From Fictibacillus sp. b24 (GTDB lineage: Bacteria; Bacillota; Bacilli; Bacillales; Fictibacillaceae): 64,000 bases of DNA. Of this stretch, positions 1-7,166 are shown piece by piece. Below the pieces are notes generated by a model. That model was not told the DNA's origin and ran no database searches. It saw only the letters and a list, made by a program, of their open reading frames with translations. Both the position numbers and the translations under genes were made by a program. The stretch is taken from positions 2,232,001-2,296,000 of the forward strand of contig NZ_JAUCES010000005.1 of NCBI RefSeq assembly GCF_030348825.1, read 5' to 3'. Every line of letters begins with the position of its first letter. Positions within the stretch are counted from its first letter, which is position 1.

Positions 1-336
1 TCTAGATTTAGAAAGTGATTCATTAATGATTCTGTCAGCGTTCTTTTCGGCTTCTTTAACAATTAAGCGCGCTTCTTTTGACGCTGTTCTTTTTACTTCT
101 TCACCTGTTTCTTGAGCAATTAGAATCGACTTATTTAGTGTTTCCTCAATGTTTTTAAAATAAGAGATTTTTTCTTCAAGGTTTGCAACCGTTTCCTCTA
201 ATTCCTTCTTTTCACGAATCACTGCTTCATAATCTTTAATGACTTGATCTAAAAAGTCATTAACCTCATCTTCACTATACCCTCTGAAACCTCTTGTGAA
301 TTCCTTGTTGTGGATATCCAATGGTGTTAAAGGCAC
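1..336 (-). CDS. divIVA: Septum-site protein DivIVA (5' part only, runs off the left edge)
   Basis: DivIVA is a coiled-coil scaffold that binds curved membrane at division sites and poles, placing the Min system and, in sporulation, the chromosome anchor. The first 112 codons are present; the rest lies beyond base 1. The start is GTG at 336-334, giving MPLTPLDIHNKEFTRGF, which matches the conserved lipid-binding N-terminus (B. subtilis MPLTPNDIHNK). The ribosome binding site GGAGGTGG lies at 342-349. After residue ~25 the sequence becomes Glu/Lys/Ala-rich heptads typical of the coiled coil. It ends the ylm operon as in B. subtilis. The identification is secure; the C-terminal assembly domain cannot be judged. 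Confidence 0.93.
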   Translation of the reverse strand, partial: MPLTPLDIHNKEFTRGFRGYSEDEVNDFLDQVIKDYEAVIREKKELEETVANLEEKISYFKNIEETLNKSILIAQETGEEVKRTASKEARLIVKEAEKNADRIINESLSKSR

Positions 337-412
337 AACGGCCACCTCCATAGATGCATTATTTTTTACCTAATTTCGACAAATTTTCTAAAATTCCTTC
401 TTTAGCGGGAAT

Positions 413-1186
413 TTATTTTAATAATCCATAACGAATACGCCATTTTTCTTTTTTTGTCGTTCCTTCTATTGCAATCAGCTTGCTTCTGCCAAATCCTCGT
501 ACTGAAAGCTCGTCTCCCTCCATAACTTCAGCTGCCACTTGTTCAGTAACTTTATGGTTCAATTTCACACGTCCTTGCTGAATGAATGGAGACGCTTTTG
601 CACGTGACAAGTTATATATTTCAGCCACGATGACGTCAAGCCGCAGTGATGATACAGTACCGTTTCTTTCGTCATATTCTGTTTTCGATTCAATTAATTC
701 GTTTTCTTTGATAGGAAGAAGCTTTACACCTGTTTTTCCTATCTTTGTTAAATTGAGTTCAATGAATCCTGCAATCTCAGCAGCACATATAAACTGAACG
801 TTATCCCCTGAAATTAAAATATCGCCATACTTTCCTCGTTTTACACCGATGTTCATTAACGCACCTAGAACGTCTCTATGTTCAATGGAAGAAAACTTTG
901 AGGGATACTCAATGTCATAACAAACCATTTGGAAGTCTTCGTTTTTAGCATCCAAATAATCTGGATACAAAAACGCACGTTTTCGTTCAGAAAAAGAAGA
1001 GCCTCCCCATAAAGAGAGGCGAACATCCGTATCATGACCAACGATCGTTTTAATAATTTCTTGTTCACGCGGATCTAGGAAATCAGTCAGCTTTGGGCTG
1101 TATCGCTCTGTCACTTCTGACTTCCAATTTAATACACGATCAACAAACTCATGTTCTTCTGGTCTATAATGCTGGTAAATACTCAT
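413..1186 (-). CDS. ylmH: S4-domain RNA-binding protein YlmH
   Basis: YlmH binds RNA through a C-terminal S4 domain (about residues 178-245, with the pattern SRAKASPFIQQGRVKLN) and is implicated in rescue and quality control of stalled ribosomes in B. subtilis. The N-terminal ~170 residues form the YlmH-specific region preceding S4. At 257 aa it has the family length. It sits 9 bases after ylmG and upstream of divIVA, the conserved ylm order next to sepF. The operon places an RNA-binding protein among division genes for reasons that are not established. The start ATG at 1186 is the first in frame and leaves no overlap with ylmG. Confidence 0.92.
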   Translation of the reverse strand: MSIYQHYRPEEHEFVDRVLNWKSEVTERYSPKLTDFLDPREQEIIKTIVGHDTDVRLSLWGGSSFSERKRAFLYPDYLDAKNEDFQMVCYDIEYPSKFSSIEHRDVLGALMNIGVKRGKYGDILISGDNVQFICAAEIAGFIELNLTKIGKTGVKLLPIKENELIESKTEYDERNGTVSSLRLDVIVAEIYNLSRAKASPFIQQGRVKLNHKVTEQVAAEVMEGDELSVRGFGRSKLIAIEGTTKKEKWRIRYGLLK

Positions 1187-1195
1187 ACGGCAGCC

Positions 1196-1477
1196 TTATA
1201 GCGAACGAGCGATCATGTCTGCTATCGCACTTACTCCAAAACGGGCAAAGTGCAGCGCCATTAAAGCTACGATAGGCGAAAGGTCAATCATGCCAAGCGG
1301 CGGAATAATCTTTCGGAACGGAGATAAATATGGTTCCACAAGCCTTGCAATAACTTGGCCAATTGATGACTCACGAGCATTTGGAAACCAAGATAAAAGT
1401 ATGTATCCTATTATCATGTAATAGTAGATTTGAATAAGTGTTAGTACAACATCTTCAATTGCATAAATCATGTTCAA
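1196..1477 (-). CDS. ylmG: YggT-family membrane protein YlmG
   Basis: Small integral membrane protein of the YggT family (93 aa) with hydrophobic segments near residues 8-30 and 68-90. The conserved family core between them includes the IIPPLGMIDLSPIV stretch. The molecular function is not settled; homologues in plastids and bacteria affect membrane or division organisation, and the gene is kept beside sepF. The start chosen is TTG at 1477, 6 bases after AGGTGA (1484-1489); an ATG two codons later (1471) is the alternative but is spaced 12 bases from that site. Part of the pgeF-ylmE-sepF-ylmG-ylmH-divIVA operon. Confidence 0.9.
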   Translation of the reverse strand: MNMIYAIEDVVLTLIQIYYYMIIGYILLSWFPNARESSIGQVIARLVEPYLSPFRKIIPPLGMIDLSPIVALMALHFARFGVSAIADMIARSL

Positions 1478-1496
1478 TAATCTTCACCTGCCTGAT

Positions 1497-1919
1497 TTAA
1501 TCTTCGTCCATCATTTCTGAAATTGTACCGGATACATCAACATTTTCTGGTGTGCACAAAAATGTGTTTGGTCCTAGCTTTTGAATATCCCCACCAATCG
1601 CATAAACAGTTCCTGATAAAAAGTCTACGATTCGCTTTGCTTGATCATGCGGAATTCTTTGCAAATTCATAACAACTGCTCTTCGATTTTTTAATTGATC
1701 AGCAATGTCTTGAGCTTCCGCATAAACACGAGGCTCTACTAGAACAACTTTAACCTGTTGCTGAATGCTTTGAAGACTTACAACGTTCGGCTTCCCTTTT
1801 TTCGTATGAGAAGGTGTAATCTCTTCTTCTTCAGCTACTGAGTCATCTTCATACTCGTTTTCATACTCATAATCGGTCTCAAGATCAAAAAAGCGCTTGA
1901 ATTTCGTTTTAATTCCCAT
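1497..1919 (-). CDS. sepF: Cell division protein SepF
   Basis: SepF is a Z-ring partner that anchors and bundles FtsZ filaments at the membrane. The 140-aa protein has a short basic/aromatic N-terminus ([11 protein letters not shown]) fitting the known membrane-targeting amphipathic helix. An acidic Glu-rich linker follows (about residues 14-37), then the SepF core (about 44-130, with RRAVVMNLQ and [13 protein letters not shown]). The start ATG at 1919 follows a GGAGGTGG ribosome binding site. Only 12 bases separate it from ylmE, so co-translation in the ylm operon is likely. Its target FtsZ is encoded 5 kb away in this window. Confidence 0.95.
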   Translation of the reverse strand: MGIKTKFKRFFDLETDYEYENEYEDDSVAEEEEITPSHTKKGKPNVVSLQSIQQQVKVVLVEPRVYAEAQDIADQLKNRRAVVMNLQRIPHDQAKRIVDFLSGTVYAIGGDIQKLGPNTFLCTPENVDVSGTISEMMDED

Positions 1920-1931
1920 TTATTCCACCTC

Positions 1932-2612
1932 CTAAAATTCTTTTCCCACTAAGTTCGTCCCAATTCGAATAAAAGTTGCTCCTTCTTCAACGGCAATTAA
2001 ATAATCGTTTGACATTCCCATTGATAGCTCTGTGCAAGGAGCGTGCGGCATTTCTTTTTCCTGTATCTCCAATTGAAGCTGCTTCAATGTTGAAAACACC
2101 TTTCTAATTAAAGATTTATCATCCGTGAAAGGAGCCATGGTCATCAGGCCAGCAACTGTAATACGATCGTAGTCTCTTAGTTTATCGACAAAAGGAAGCA
2201 CATCGTTTACTGCAAGACCATGTTTAGAGTCTTCTTCAGCTACATTTACTTGAACAAAACATGAAATGGTTCTTCCTGCTCGTTTCTGAATCTCTCTCGC
2301 TAAACTTAATCGATCTAGTGAGTGAATGTAATCCACATGTTCAATAATATCTTTTACTTTCCTTGTTTGCAGAGTTCCGATAAAGTGCCATTTAACAGAT
2401 AAGTCATCTAGGAATTCTTTCTTTGTCAGAAGGCCTTCGACTCTATTTTCTCCTATATGTTCAACACCTGCTAAAGCAGCCTCTTTCGTTGTTTCGTTAC
2501 TTACATATTTCGTAACAGCGATTAAATTAACGCCCTTTGGAGATCTGTTTTTTTTCTCGCAGGCAGTTTGTATTTCTTTAATAATATGATTTCTATTTTC
2601 AGCGATTCCCAA
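1932..2612 (-). CDS. ylmE: PLP homeostasis protein YggS/YlmE family
   Basis: Member of the YggS/PROSC family, single-domain TIM-barrel proteins that bind pyridoxal 5'-phosphate and buffer cellular PLP rather than catalysing a known reaction. The cofactor lysine is Lys35 in the IAVTKYVS motif. The glycine-rich phosphate-binding C-terminus is present (LSMGMSNDY, then FIRIGTNLVG). Length 226 aa is normal. The start is TTG at 2612, with AGGAGA about 10 bases upstream. This makes the gene overlap the end of pgeF by 14 bases and implies translational coupling. Confidence 0.92.
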   Translation of the reverse strand: MGIAENRNHIIKEIQTACEKKNRSPKGVNLIAVTKYVSNETTKEAALAGVEHIGENRVEGLLTKKEFLDDLSVKWHFIGTLQTRKVKDIIEHVDYIHSLDRLSLAREIQKRAGRTISCFVQVNVAEEDSKHGLAVNDVLPFVDKLRDYDRITVAGLMTMAPFTDDKSLIRKVFSTLKQLQLEIQEKEMPHAPCTELSMGMSNDYLIAVEEGATFIRIGTNLVGKEF

Positions 2613-3441
2613 ATTCAGATAAATCTCCTTTCCTGCCTATATAACTCATCATTCTTCCGGTTTTACCCATGTCTTTACGGTGTGAAAAAAAGATATCATT
2701 CTTACAACTCGTGCACTGATCAGAAATAATTATGTTTTCTTGAAGCACTCCCGCATGCAGAAGTAGCTTTTCATTTAGACTTTTTAAGTTTAATTGATAT
2801 TTTTCGAATTCATTTTTCTTAAAGATTGTACAATCGTCCATTCCATTCAAAGCTGTTATCACTTCATTTATTACTCTATCATCTACTTCATAACAGCAGT
2901 CTCCAATGGACGGTCCGATTGCAGCCTGAATGGTCTTAACATCTACATTCTCTTTTTCGCACCAAATCTTAACCATTTCTGGTCCGATCTTTGCGACTGT
3001 TCCTTTCCAGCCAGCATGAGCAAGACCGACTAACTGTTCATTGGGCGCATAAAAATAGAGCGGTACACAATCAGCATAAAGAGATGTTAATAGGATATCT
3101 TCATCTGACGTATATAGAGCATCAGTATCTGGTATAGCTGTTTCAAAATCTAAGGAGCCGTGACCACGCTTATTCATAGATACCTTCACGATCTTAGCAC
3201 GATGAACTTGTTTTGAACCTACCCAGTTTTCCACAGGAAATCCGATTGACTCTGCAAACTTTTTTCGATTTTTCCGAACCGTGTCTGGATTATCATTTAC
3301 ATGAAAACCCATGTTCATTGAGTAAAAGGGCTCTGAACTATTCCCGCCTTCGCGCGTTGTAAAACCTGCAACAATTTTAGAATTTTGTTCTTGCCATTTA
3401 ACGATCTCAAGATGCTTTCCAGATTGTTTAAACGTGTTCAT
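2599..3441 (-). CDS. pgeF: Polyphenol oxidase/purine nucleoside phosphorylase PgeF (YlmD)
   Basis: Laccase-domain protein of the YfiH/YlmD family. Members act on purine nucleosides (phosphorylase/deaminase) and, in E. coli, as a peptidoglycan editing factor; which activity matters here is unknown. The metal-site residues are visible as His80 (SKQVH), Cys125 (YADCVPL) and His142 (GLAHAGWKGT). Length 280 aa is typical. It appears to be the first gene of the pgeF-ylmE-sepF-ylmG-ylmH-divIVA operon; the space before it (3442-3506) holds its promoter region and the ylmC terminator. Confidence 0.92.
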   Translation of the reverse strand: MNTFKQSGKHLEIVKWQEQNSKIVAGFTTREGGNSSEPFYSMNMGFHVNDNPDTVRKNRKKFAESIGFPVENWVGSKQVHRAKIVKVSMNKRGHGSLDFETAIPDTDALYTSDEDILLTSLYADCVPLYFYAPNEQLVGLAHAGWKGTVAKIGPEMVKIWCEKENVDVKTIQAAIGPSIGDCCYEVDDRVINEVITALNGMDDCTIFKKNEFEKYQLNLKSLNEKLLLHAGVLQENIIISDQCTSCKNDIFFSHRKDMGKTGRMMSYIGRKGDLSEFGNR

Positions 3442-3506
3442 ATGTATGTACTCCTCCTGGAAAGTTTTATCTTTATTTTAACACATTTTCCGTTGAGAAA
3501 GAAAAA

Positions 3507-3542
3507 AAGAACCGTTTATTTCATTTGATCAAACGGTTCTTT
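3507..3542 (-). terminator. Intrinsic terminator of ylmC
   Basis: Read on the minus strand, AAGAACCGTTT pairs with AAACGGTTCTT and is followed by a run of T. The 5' arm is inside ylmC, where it encodes the last Glu-Pro-Phe, so the hairpin spans the stop codon. Confidence 0.85.
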
Positions 3543-3800
3543 TACGTATTCATTTAATTCACTTGCTTCCATATGTCTGACCAGTATAACATCCGCACCG
3601 ATTTTCACGATATTTCGCCATGGTATCACAATATCATTTTCTCTTGCAAAAAAACCAAGCATCTTCCCAGCTCCTGGGATAATGATCGCATCTATCTTTC
3701 CGGTATTCAGATTGATTTCCAGGTCAGCTATATGGCCAAGTTTTTTCCCATTTGCCACATTAACTACGTCTTTAACTTGAAAGTCTGATATTTTGTTCAT
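3516..3800 (-). CDS. ylmC: PRC-barrel sporulation protein YlmC/YmxH family
   Basis: Small PRC-barrel protein (94 aa). The barrel covers about residues 3-75, with the conserved pattern VANGKKLGHIADLEINLNTG. Relatives (YlmC, YmxH) are found in spore formers; their biochemical role is unknown. The start is ATG 3800 (MNKISDFQVKD) rather than a 21-codon upstream extension, because GAAAGGCGGG lies just before it and the length then matches the B. subtilis protein better. It follows sigG and has its own terminator overlapping its 3' end. Confidence 0.9.
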   Translation of the reverse strand: MNKISDFQVKDVVNVANGKKLGHIADLEINLNTGKIDAIIIPGAGKMLGFFARENDIVIPWRNIVKIGADVILVRHMEASELNEYVKEPFDQMK

Positions 3801-3868
3801 GTCACAACCCGCCTTTCTGTTTTCATTATATGAAGGACAAAGCTGTTTCATGTTTATGACCAAAAATA

Positions 3869-3891
3869 AAAACCCGTATAAAACGGGTTTT
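3869..3891 (-). terminator. Terminator downstream of sigG
   Basis: On the minus strand AAAACCCGT pairs with ACGGGTTTT, followed by TTATTTTTGG. The hairpin overlaps the sigG stop codon (3890-3892), so sigG transcripts probably end before ylmC. Confidence 0.8.
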
Positions 3892-4672
3892 AGCTGCTTT
3901 GAATATTTTTATTCATTTGTGAGATTGCTGCTTTTTCGAGCCTTGAAACTTGTGCTTGCGAGATTCCAATTTCATCTGCTACTTCCATTTGTGTTTTACC
4001 TTGGAAAAACCGCATAGTAAGAATCATTTTTTCTCTATCGTTCAAGCGCCGCATTCCTTCTTTTAACGCGATTTCTTCAATCCATTGCATATCCTTTGCC
4101 TTATCATCACTGATTTGGTCCATTACGAATATCGGATCTCCACCATCGTTATAGATCGGTTCAAAAAGCGAAACCGGATCTTGGATTGCATCAAGAGCAA
4201 ACACTACTTCTTCTTTTGGAACATCAAGTGCTTCTGCAATTTGTTGTGCTGTTGGTTCCCGAGATAATTTGTTCATAAGCTGGTCACGAACTTGCAGTGC
4301 TTTATAAGCGATATCCCTTAAGCTTCTTGAAACTCGAATCGGGTTATTGTCTCGAAGATAACGGCGAATTTCACCGATGATCATTGGCACTGCATAGGTA
4401 GAAAACTTAACATTCTGACCTAGATCAAAATTGTCGATAGACTTCATAAGTCCAATACAACCAACTTGAAATAAATCATCAACATGCTCTCCGCGGTTGT
4501 TGAATCGCTGAATTACACTCAGAACGAGTCTGAGGTTTCCGTTAACCAAAGTTTCGCGTGCATCAGGGTCACCCTTATGCATCTTATCAAAAAGAATTCG
4601 CATCTCTGGATTTTTTAAAACAGGAAGCTTTGATGTGTCAACTCCGCAAATCTCAACTTTATTTCTTGTCAA
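3890..4672 (-). CDS. sigG: RNA polymerase sporulation sigma factor SigG
   Basis: Forespore-specific late sigma factor that drives spore-protection and germination genes after engulfment. The protein (260 aa) carries the hallmark N-terminus TRNKVEICGVDTSKLP that distinguishes sigma-G, then region 2 (DDLFQVGCIGLMKSIDNFD), region 3, and a region 4 helix-turn-helix (EVADEIGISQAQVSRLEKAA). The start is TTG at 4672 behind a strong AGGAGGGAAAA (4676-4686). It lies 121 bases after sigE with no clear terminator between, so read-through from the spoIIG promoter is expected in addition to its own sigma-F promoter. Confidence 0.97.
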   Translation of the reverse strand: MTRNKVEICGVDTSKLPVLKNPEMRILFDKMHKGDPDARETLVNGNLRLVLSVIQRFNNRGEHVDDLFQVGCIGLMKSIDNFDLGQNVKFSTYAVPMIIGEIRRYLRDNNPIRVSRSLRDIAYKALQVRDQLMNKLSREPTAQQIAEALDVPKEEVVFALDAIQDPVSLFEPIYNDGGDPIFVMDQISDDKAKDMQWIEEIALKEGMRRLNDREKMILTMRFFQGKTQMEVADEIGISQAQVSRLEKAAISQMNKNIQSS

Positions 4673-4676
4673 GTCT

Positions 4677-4730
4677 TTTCCCTCCTGCCGGGAGCTAATT
4701 TCAAATTAAGTATCACCGAACGGAGGGAAA
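4677..4730 (-). promoter_or_regulatory. Potential RBS-masking hairpin upstream of sigG in read-through mRNA
   Basis: TTTCCCTCC (minus strand, 4730-4722) is a perfect 9-base complement of GGAGGGAAA (4685-4677), which is the sigG ribosome binding site. The complement lies in the sigma-F promoter spacer, upstream of the expected start point. The hairpin can therefore form only in mRNA reading through from spoIIGA-sigE, not in mRNA started at the sigG promoter. Confidence 0.5.
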
Positions 4731-4737
4731 TTTATGC
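4708..4737 (-). promoter_or_regulatory. Sigma-F (forespore) promoter of sigG
   Basis: On the minus strand GCATA (4737-4733) and GGTGATACTT (4717-4708) are separated by exactly 15 bases. This fits the B. subtilis sigma-F consensus GYWTA-N15-GGHRANAHTW at every position. A start point near 4700 would give a short leader before the sigG ribosome binding site. Confidence 0.75.
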
Positions 4738-4793
4738 AATTGTAAATTTTAACTAAAGCACCTAATGATTTAACATCCTATATAGAATAATGT

Positions 4794-5516
4794 CTAAACC
4801 ATCTTATTAAATTCTTTTTGTAGCCTCTTAATAATTCTTTTTTCGAGTCTGGAAATATAGGATTGAGATATTCCGAGCATATCTGCTACATCTTTTTGCG
4901 TTTTTTCTTCTCCGCCAGATAAACCAAAGCGCAGTTCCATAATCTGTTTTTCCCGATCATTTAGTGTAAACAGTGCCTTTAATAAAAGCTTGCGATCAAC
5001 ATTTGCTTCAATACGCCGCGTAATGATATCGTCTTCTGTACCTAAAACATCCGAGAGCAAAAGTTCGTTTCCATCCCAATCAACATTTAATGGTTCGTCA
5101 AAAGATACTTCAGAACGTGTTTTATTATTTCTGCGCAAGTACATCAATATTTCATTCTCTATACATCTTGAGGCATATGTGGCAAGTTTAATCTTTTTTT
5201 CTGGGTTAAACGTATTAACCGCTTTAATAAGTCCGATTGTTCCAATACTGATTAAATCTTCTATGTTTATTCCTGTATTCTCAAATTTGCGTGCGATGTA
5301 AACAACAAGGCGAAGGTTTCGTTCAATTAATAGTGATTTAGCTGCTTGGTCCCCAGAAGGCAGTTTTTCTAGCAAAATTGCTTCTTCTTCTTTGCTTAAC
5401 GGCGGTGGTAATGCTTCATTTCCACCGATATAATAGATCTCATCAGACTTTAGTCCAAGTTTAAATAATAACTTATACCAATACATCGTTAATTTAAGAC
5501 GCCACTTATTGAACAT
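4794..5516 (-). CDS. sigE: RNA polymerase sporulation sigma factor SigE (pro-sigma-E)
   Basis: Early mother-cell sigma factor, made as an inactive membrane-associated precursor and cleaved by SpoIIGA. The N-terminal ~27 residues form the expected pro-sequence, a hydrophobic/basic helix ([19 protein letters not shown]), followed by the SDEIYYIGG cleavage region. Sigma region 2 ([18 protein letters not shown]) and the region 4 helix-turn-helix ([17 protein letters not shown]) follow. Length 240 aa. The start ATG at 5516 follows AAAGGGGAG. It lies 29 bases after spoIIGA, so protease and substrate are made together. Confidence 0.97.
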   Translation of the reverse strand: MFNKWRLKLTMYWYKLLFKLGLKSDEIYYIGGNEALPPPLSKEEEAILLEKLPSGDQAAKSLLIERNLRLVVYIARKFENTGINIEDLISIGTIGLIKAVNTFNPEKKIKLATYASRCIENEILMYLRRNNKTRSEVSFDEPLNVDWDGNELLLSDVLGTEDDIITRRIEANVDRKLLLKALFTLNDREKQIMELRFGLSGGEEKTQKDVADMLGISQSYISRLEKRIIKRLQKEFNKMV

Positions 5517-5545
5517 AATAACTCCCCTTTCACCTTATCTTCATA

Positions 5546-6457
5546 CTAAGACGCTTGTACATGTTGCAGGTACATCTTTGGGTGCACAATCGCATCAAAT
5601 TGACCTTCACTAGATAATTCAGTCCAGCTTAATCCAATTAAACTTTGCGGAGAAACAACCGACGTTCCATCTTTCTCAATTTCAATGTGATCAGGTTTTA
5701 GACAAGCTAAAAATTGCTGATGTCCCACAGCCCGGTATGGAACGATTCTAAGTCTGTTGAGCCAAGGGTGCTCGTTTTCACCGGTGTCCATTGACAGTAC
5801 ATCCTGAGCCGCAGTTTGGATAATTTCGGGGAATGAATTCCCATGAATATTCATATCAAGTATCATTACAGGCATTTTTGAAATAGGATCATATAATTTG
5901 TTACCGGTATCAATAAGTCCATTTGCAGTTATAATGACTTCTCCGATTGAGATCTTCACAGAGACAAAACTGTTGGAATCCATTTTTTCCACAGTAATGT
6001 CATCTACTCTTCTCTTAGAGAAAAACATAAGAGCAGGTACACCAGCAGCAACAAATAGCCAGCTTATCGGATCACCCATACCTGTGCTTTTTGTTGTAAT
6101 AACTCCATTCATAATCACTGCATCACTTTGCATAAAGTAATGAAGAGCAAAAATCCCACCGCCTGTTACAAAGGAAACAAAATAAAACATGGCAATATTC
6201 TTTAGTAAAAACTTAAACCGTTTAAAACCGAATGCGACAATCATGATCACGATTGAGAAAAGAAACTTTAAAACCGGCTGAGAAAATAACATAAGTTCTG
6301 GGTAGATCACTAGAAACACATAACAAGAGGCTAATAGTGAAGCAAGAAGGATTCTTGTTTTCGATGCATTGCGCTTAAGCACATACGCTGTTAAAGAAAT
6401 CAATACATAATCAATGCAGAAATTAAGAAACCAAATGACGTCCAAATATAGGGTCAT
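5546..6457 (-). CDS. spoIIGA: Sigma-E processing aspartic protease SpoIIGA
   Basis: Membrane protease that converts pro-sigma-E to active sigma-E in the mother cell after a signal from the forespore protein SpoIIR. The N-terminal half contains five predicted membrane segments (about residues 2-25, 35-52, 60-78, 86-106, 131-147). The C-terminal cytoplasmic domain carries the aspartic-protease triad DTG at residues 183-185, the same position as the catalytic Asp183 of B. subtilis. The family acts as a dimer. The start ATG at 6457 follows AAAGGAGAAAACC. First gene of the spoIIG operon. Confidence 0.95.
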   Translation of the reverse strand: MTLYLDVIWFLNFCIDYVLISLTAYVLKRNASKTRILLASLLASCYVFLVIYPELMLFSQPVLKFLFSIVIMIVAFGFKRFKFLLKNIAMFYFVSFVTGGGIFALHYFMQSDAVIMNGVITTKSTGMGDPISWLFVAAGVPALMFFSKRRVDDITVEKMDSNSFVSVKISIGEVIITANGLIDTGNKLYDPISKMPVMILDMNIHGNSFPEIIQTAAQDVLSMDTGENEHPWLNRLRIVPYRAVGHQQFLACLKPDHIEIEKDGTSVVSPQSLIGLSWTELSSEGQFDAIVHPKMYLQHVQAS

Positions 6458-6486
6458 TGGTTTTCTCCTTTCTTAATTTTGAAATT

Positions 6487-6520
6487 AGTATAACGTATAG
6501 GTTGTTTGAAAGTCTGTCAG
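6487..6520 (-). promoter_or_regulatory. spoIIG promoter (sigma-A type with 22-bp spacer)
   Basis: On the minus strand CTGACA (6520-6515) and TATACT (6492-6487) are separated by 22 bases instead of ~17. This is the hallmark spacing of the Spo0A-dependent spoIIG promoter of B. subtilis. It lies 30 bases upstream of the spoIIGA start. Confidence 0.8.
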
Positions 6521-6555
6521 TTTATGAGAGAAGTATTGTTCTTATTTTCTCTTTT

Positions 6556-6564
6556 TTTGTCAAA
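6556..6564. promoter_or_regulatory. Spo0A-box-like site upstream of the spoIIG promoter
   Basis: TTTGTCAAA on the plus strand matches the Spo0A consensus TTTGTCRAA and lies about 36 bases upstream of the -35 element. The site sits in A/T-rich sequence, so chance occurrence is possible. Confidence 0.5.
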
Positions 6565-6652
6565 AAAACTTATATGTTAGATATACGCTTTAAGGACAAG
6601 AATATGACAAAATTAAACGCTTTTTTTGTAATCCTTGCTGCTCTTGAAAGTG

Positions 6653-6781
6653 GTTGATTTCCGTTTCAGGTGCTCGCTTTCCGCGGGGCAGGCGGTGAGC
6701 CACATTCGTACGTTTCAATCTTAAGTGTCTCACCTGCCCGCCTGTCCCGCAGGAGTCTCGCACCTTCCACTACAATCAACT
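6653..6781 (-). repeat. ~130-bp palindromic intergenic element, copy A
   Basis: Inverted-orientation copy of a family present seven times in the window. The ends are GGTTGATTTCCG and CAATCAACT, with GC-rich inner arms (CTTTCCGCGGGGCAGGCGG against GCCCGCCTGTCCCGCAGG). Central-segment type as in copies D and G (CGTACGTTTCA), with changes in the apex loop. It lies between the spoIIG promoter region and ftsZ; the following 6782-6941 holds nothing recognisable. Confidence 0.9.
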
Positions 6782-6941
6782 GTTCAATGAAGCATCTGAT
6801 AAATCTCTACGCAGCAACATTCTACTTGTCAATTATCACTGTTGTAGAAAAAGAAAAAAGCAATAATTCTTTTGATAGGCTGTTTCTAGAGGTTTATTGA
6901 TTTTGAATGTTTTAATCTTTTTTCATTCTCTTCATTTGCAT

Positions 6942-7071
6942 GTAGATTGGAGCGCAAGGGTGCCGACTCCTACGGGACGAGCGGTCAGGTGGAGACTCCT
7001 AAAGACGCAAAGCGGCAGGAGGCTCACCGTACGCCCCGTGGAAAGCGAGCAACCTGGAGCGGAAATCAACT
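6942..7071 (+). repeat. ~130-bp palindromic intergenic element, copy B
   Basis: The most degenerate copy of the family. It begins GTAGATTGGAGCG and ends GGAAATCAACT, with the central segment GACGCAAAGCGGC shared with copies C and E. It is only 161 bases from copy A and in the opposite orientation, downstream of the ftsZ terminator. Confidence 0.85.
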
Positions 7072-7117
7072 ACTATCAAATGCAACAATGATATGCAAAC
7101 AGCTTTTAAAAATGACA

Positions 7118-7155
7118 AAAAAAGCATGCTCTCGTATTATTGAGAACATGCTTTT
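7118..7155 (-). terminator. Terminator of the ftsA-ftsZ transcript
   Basis: On the minus strand AAAAGCATGTTCTC pairs with GAGAGCATGCTTTT (one mismatch) across an 8-base loop and is followed by TTTTTTT. It lies just after the ftsZ stop codon. Confidence 0.85.
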
Positions 7156-7166
7156 ATTTTTTGTAC

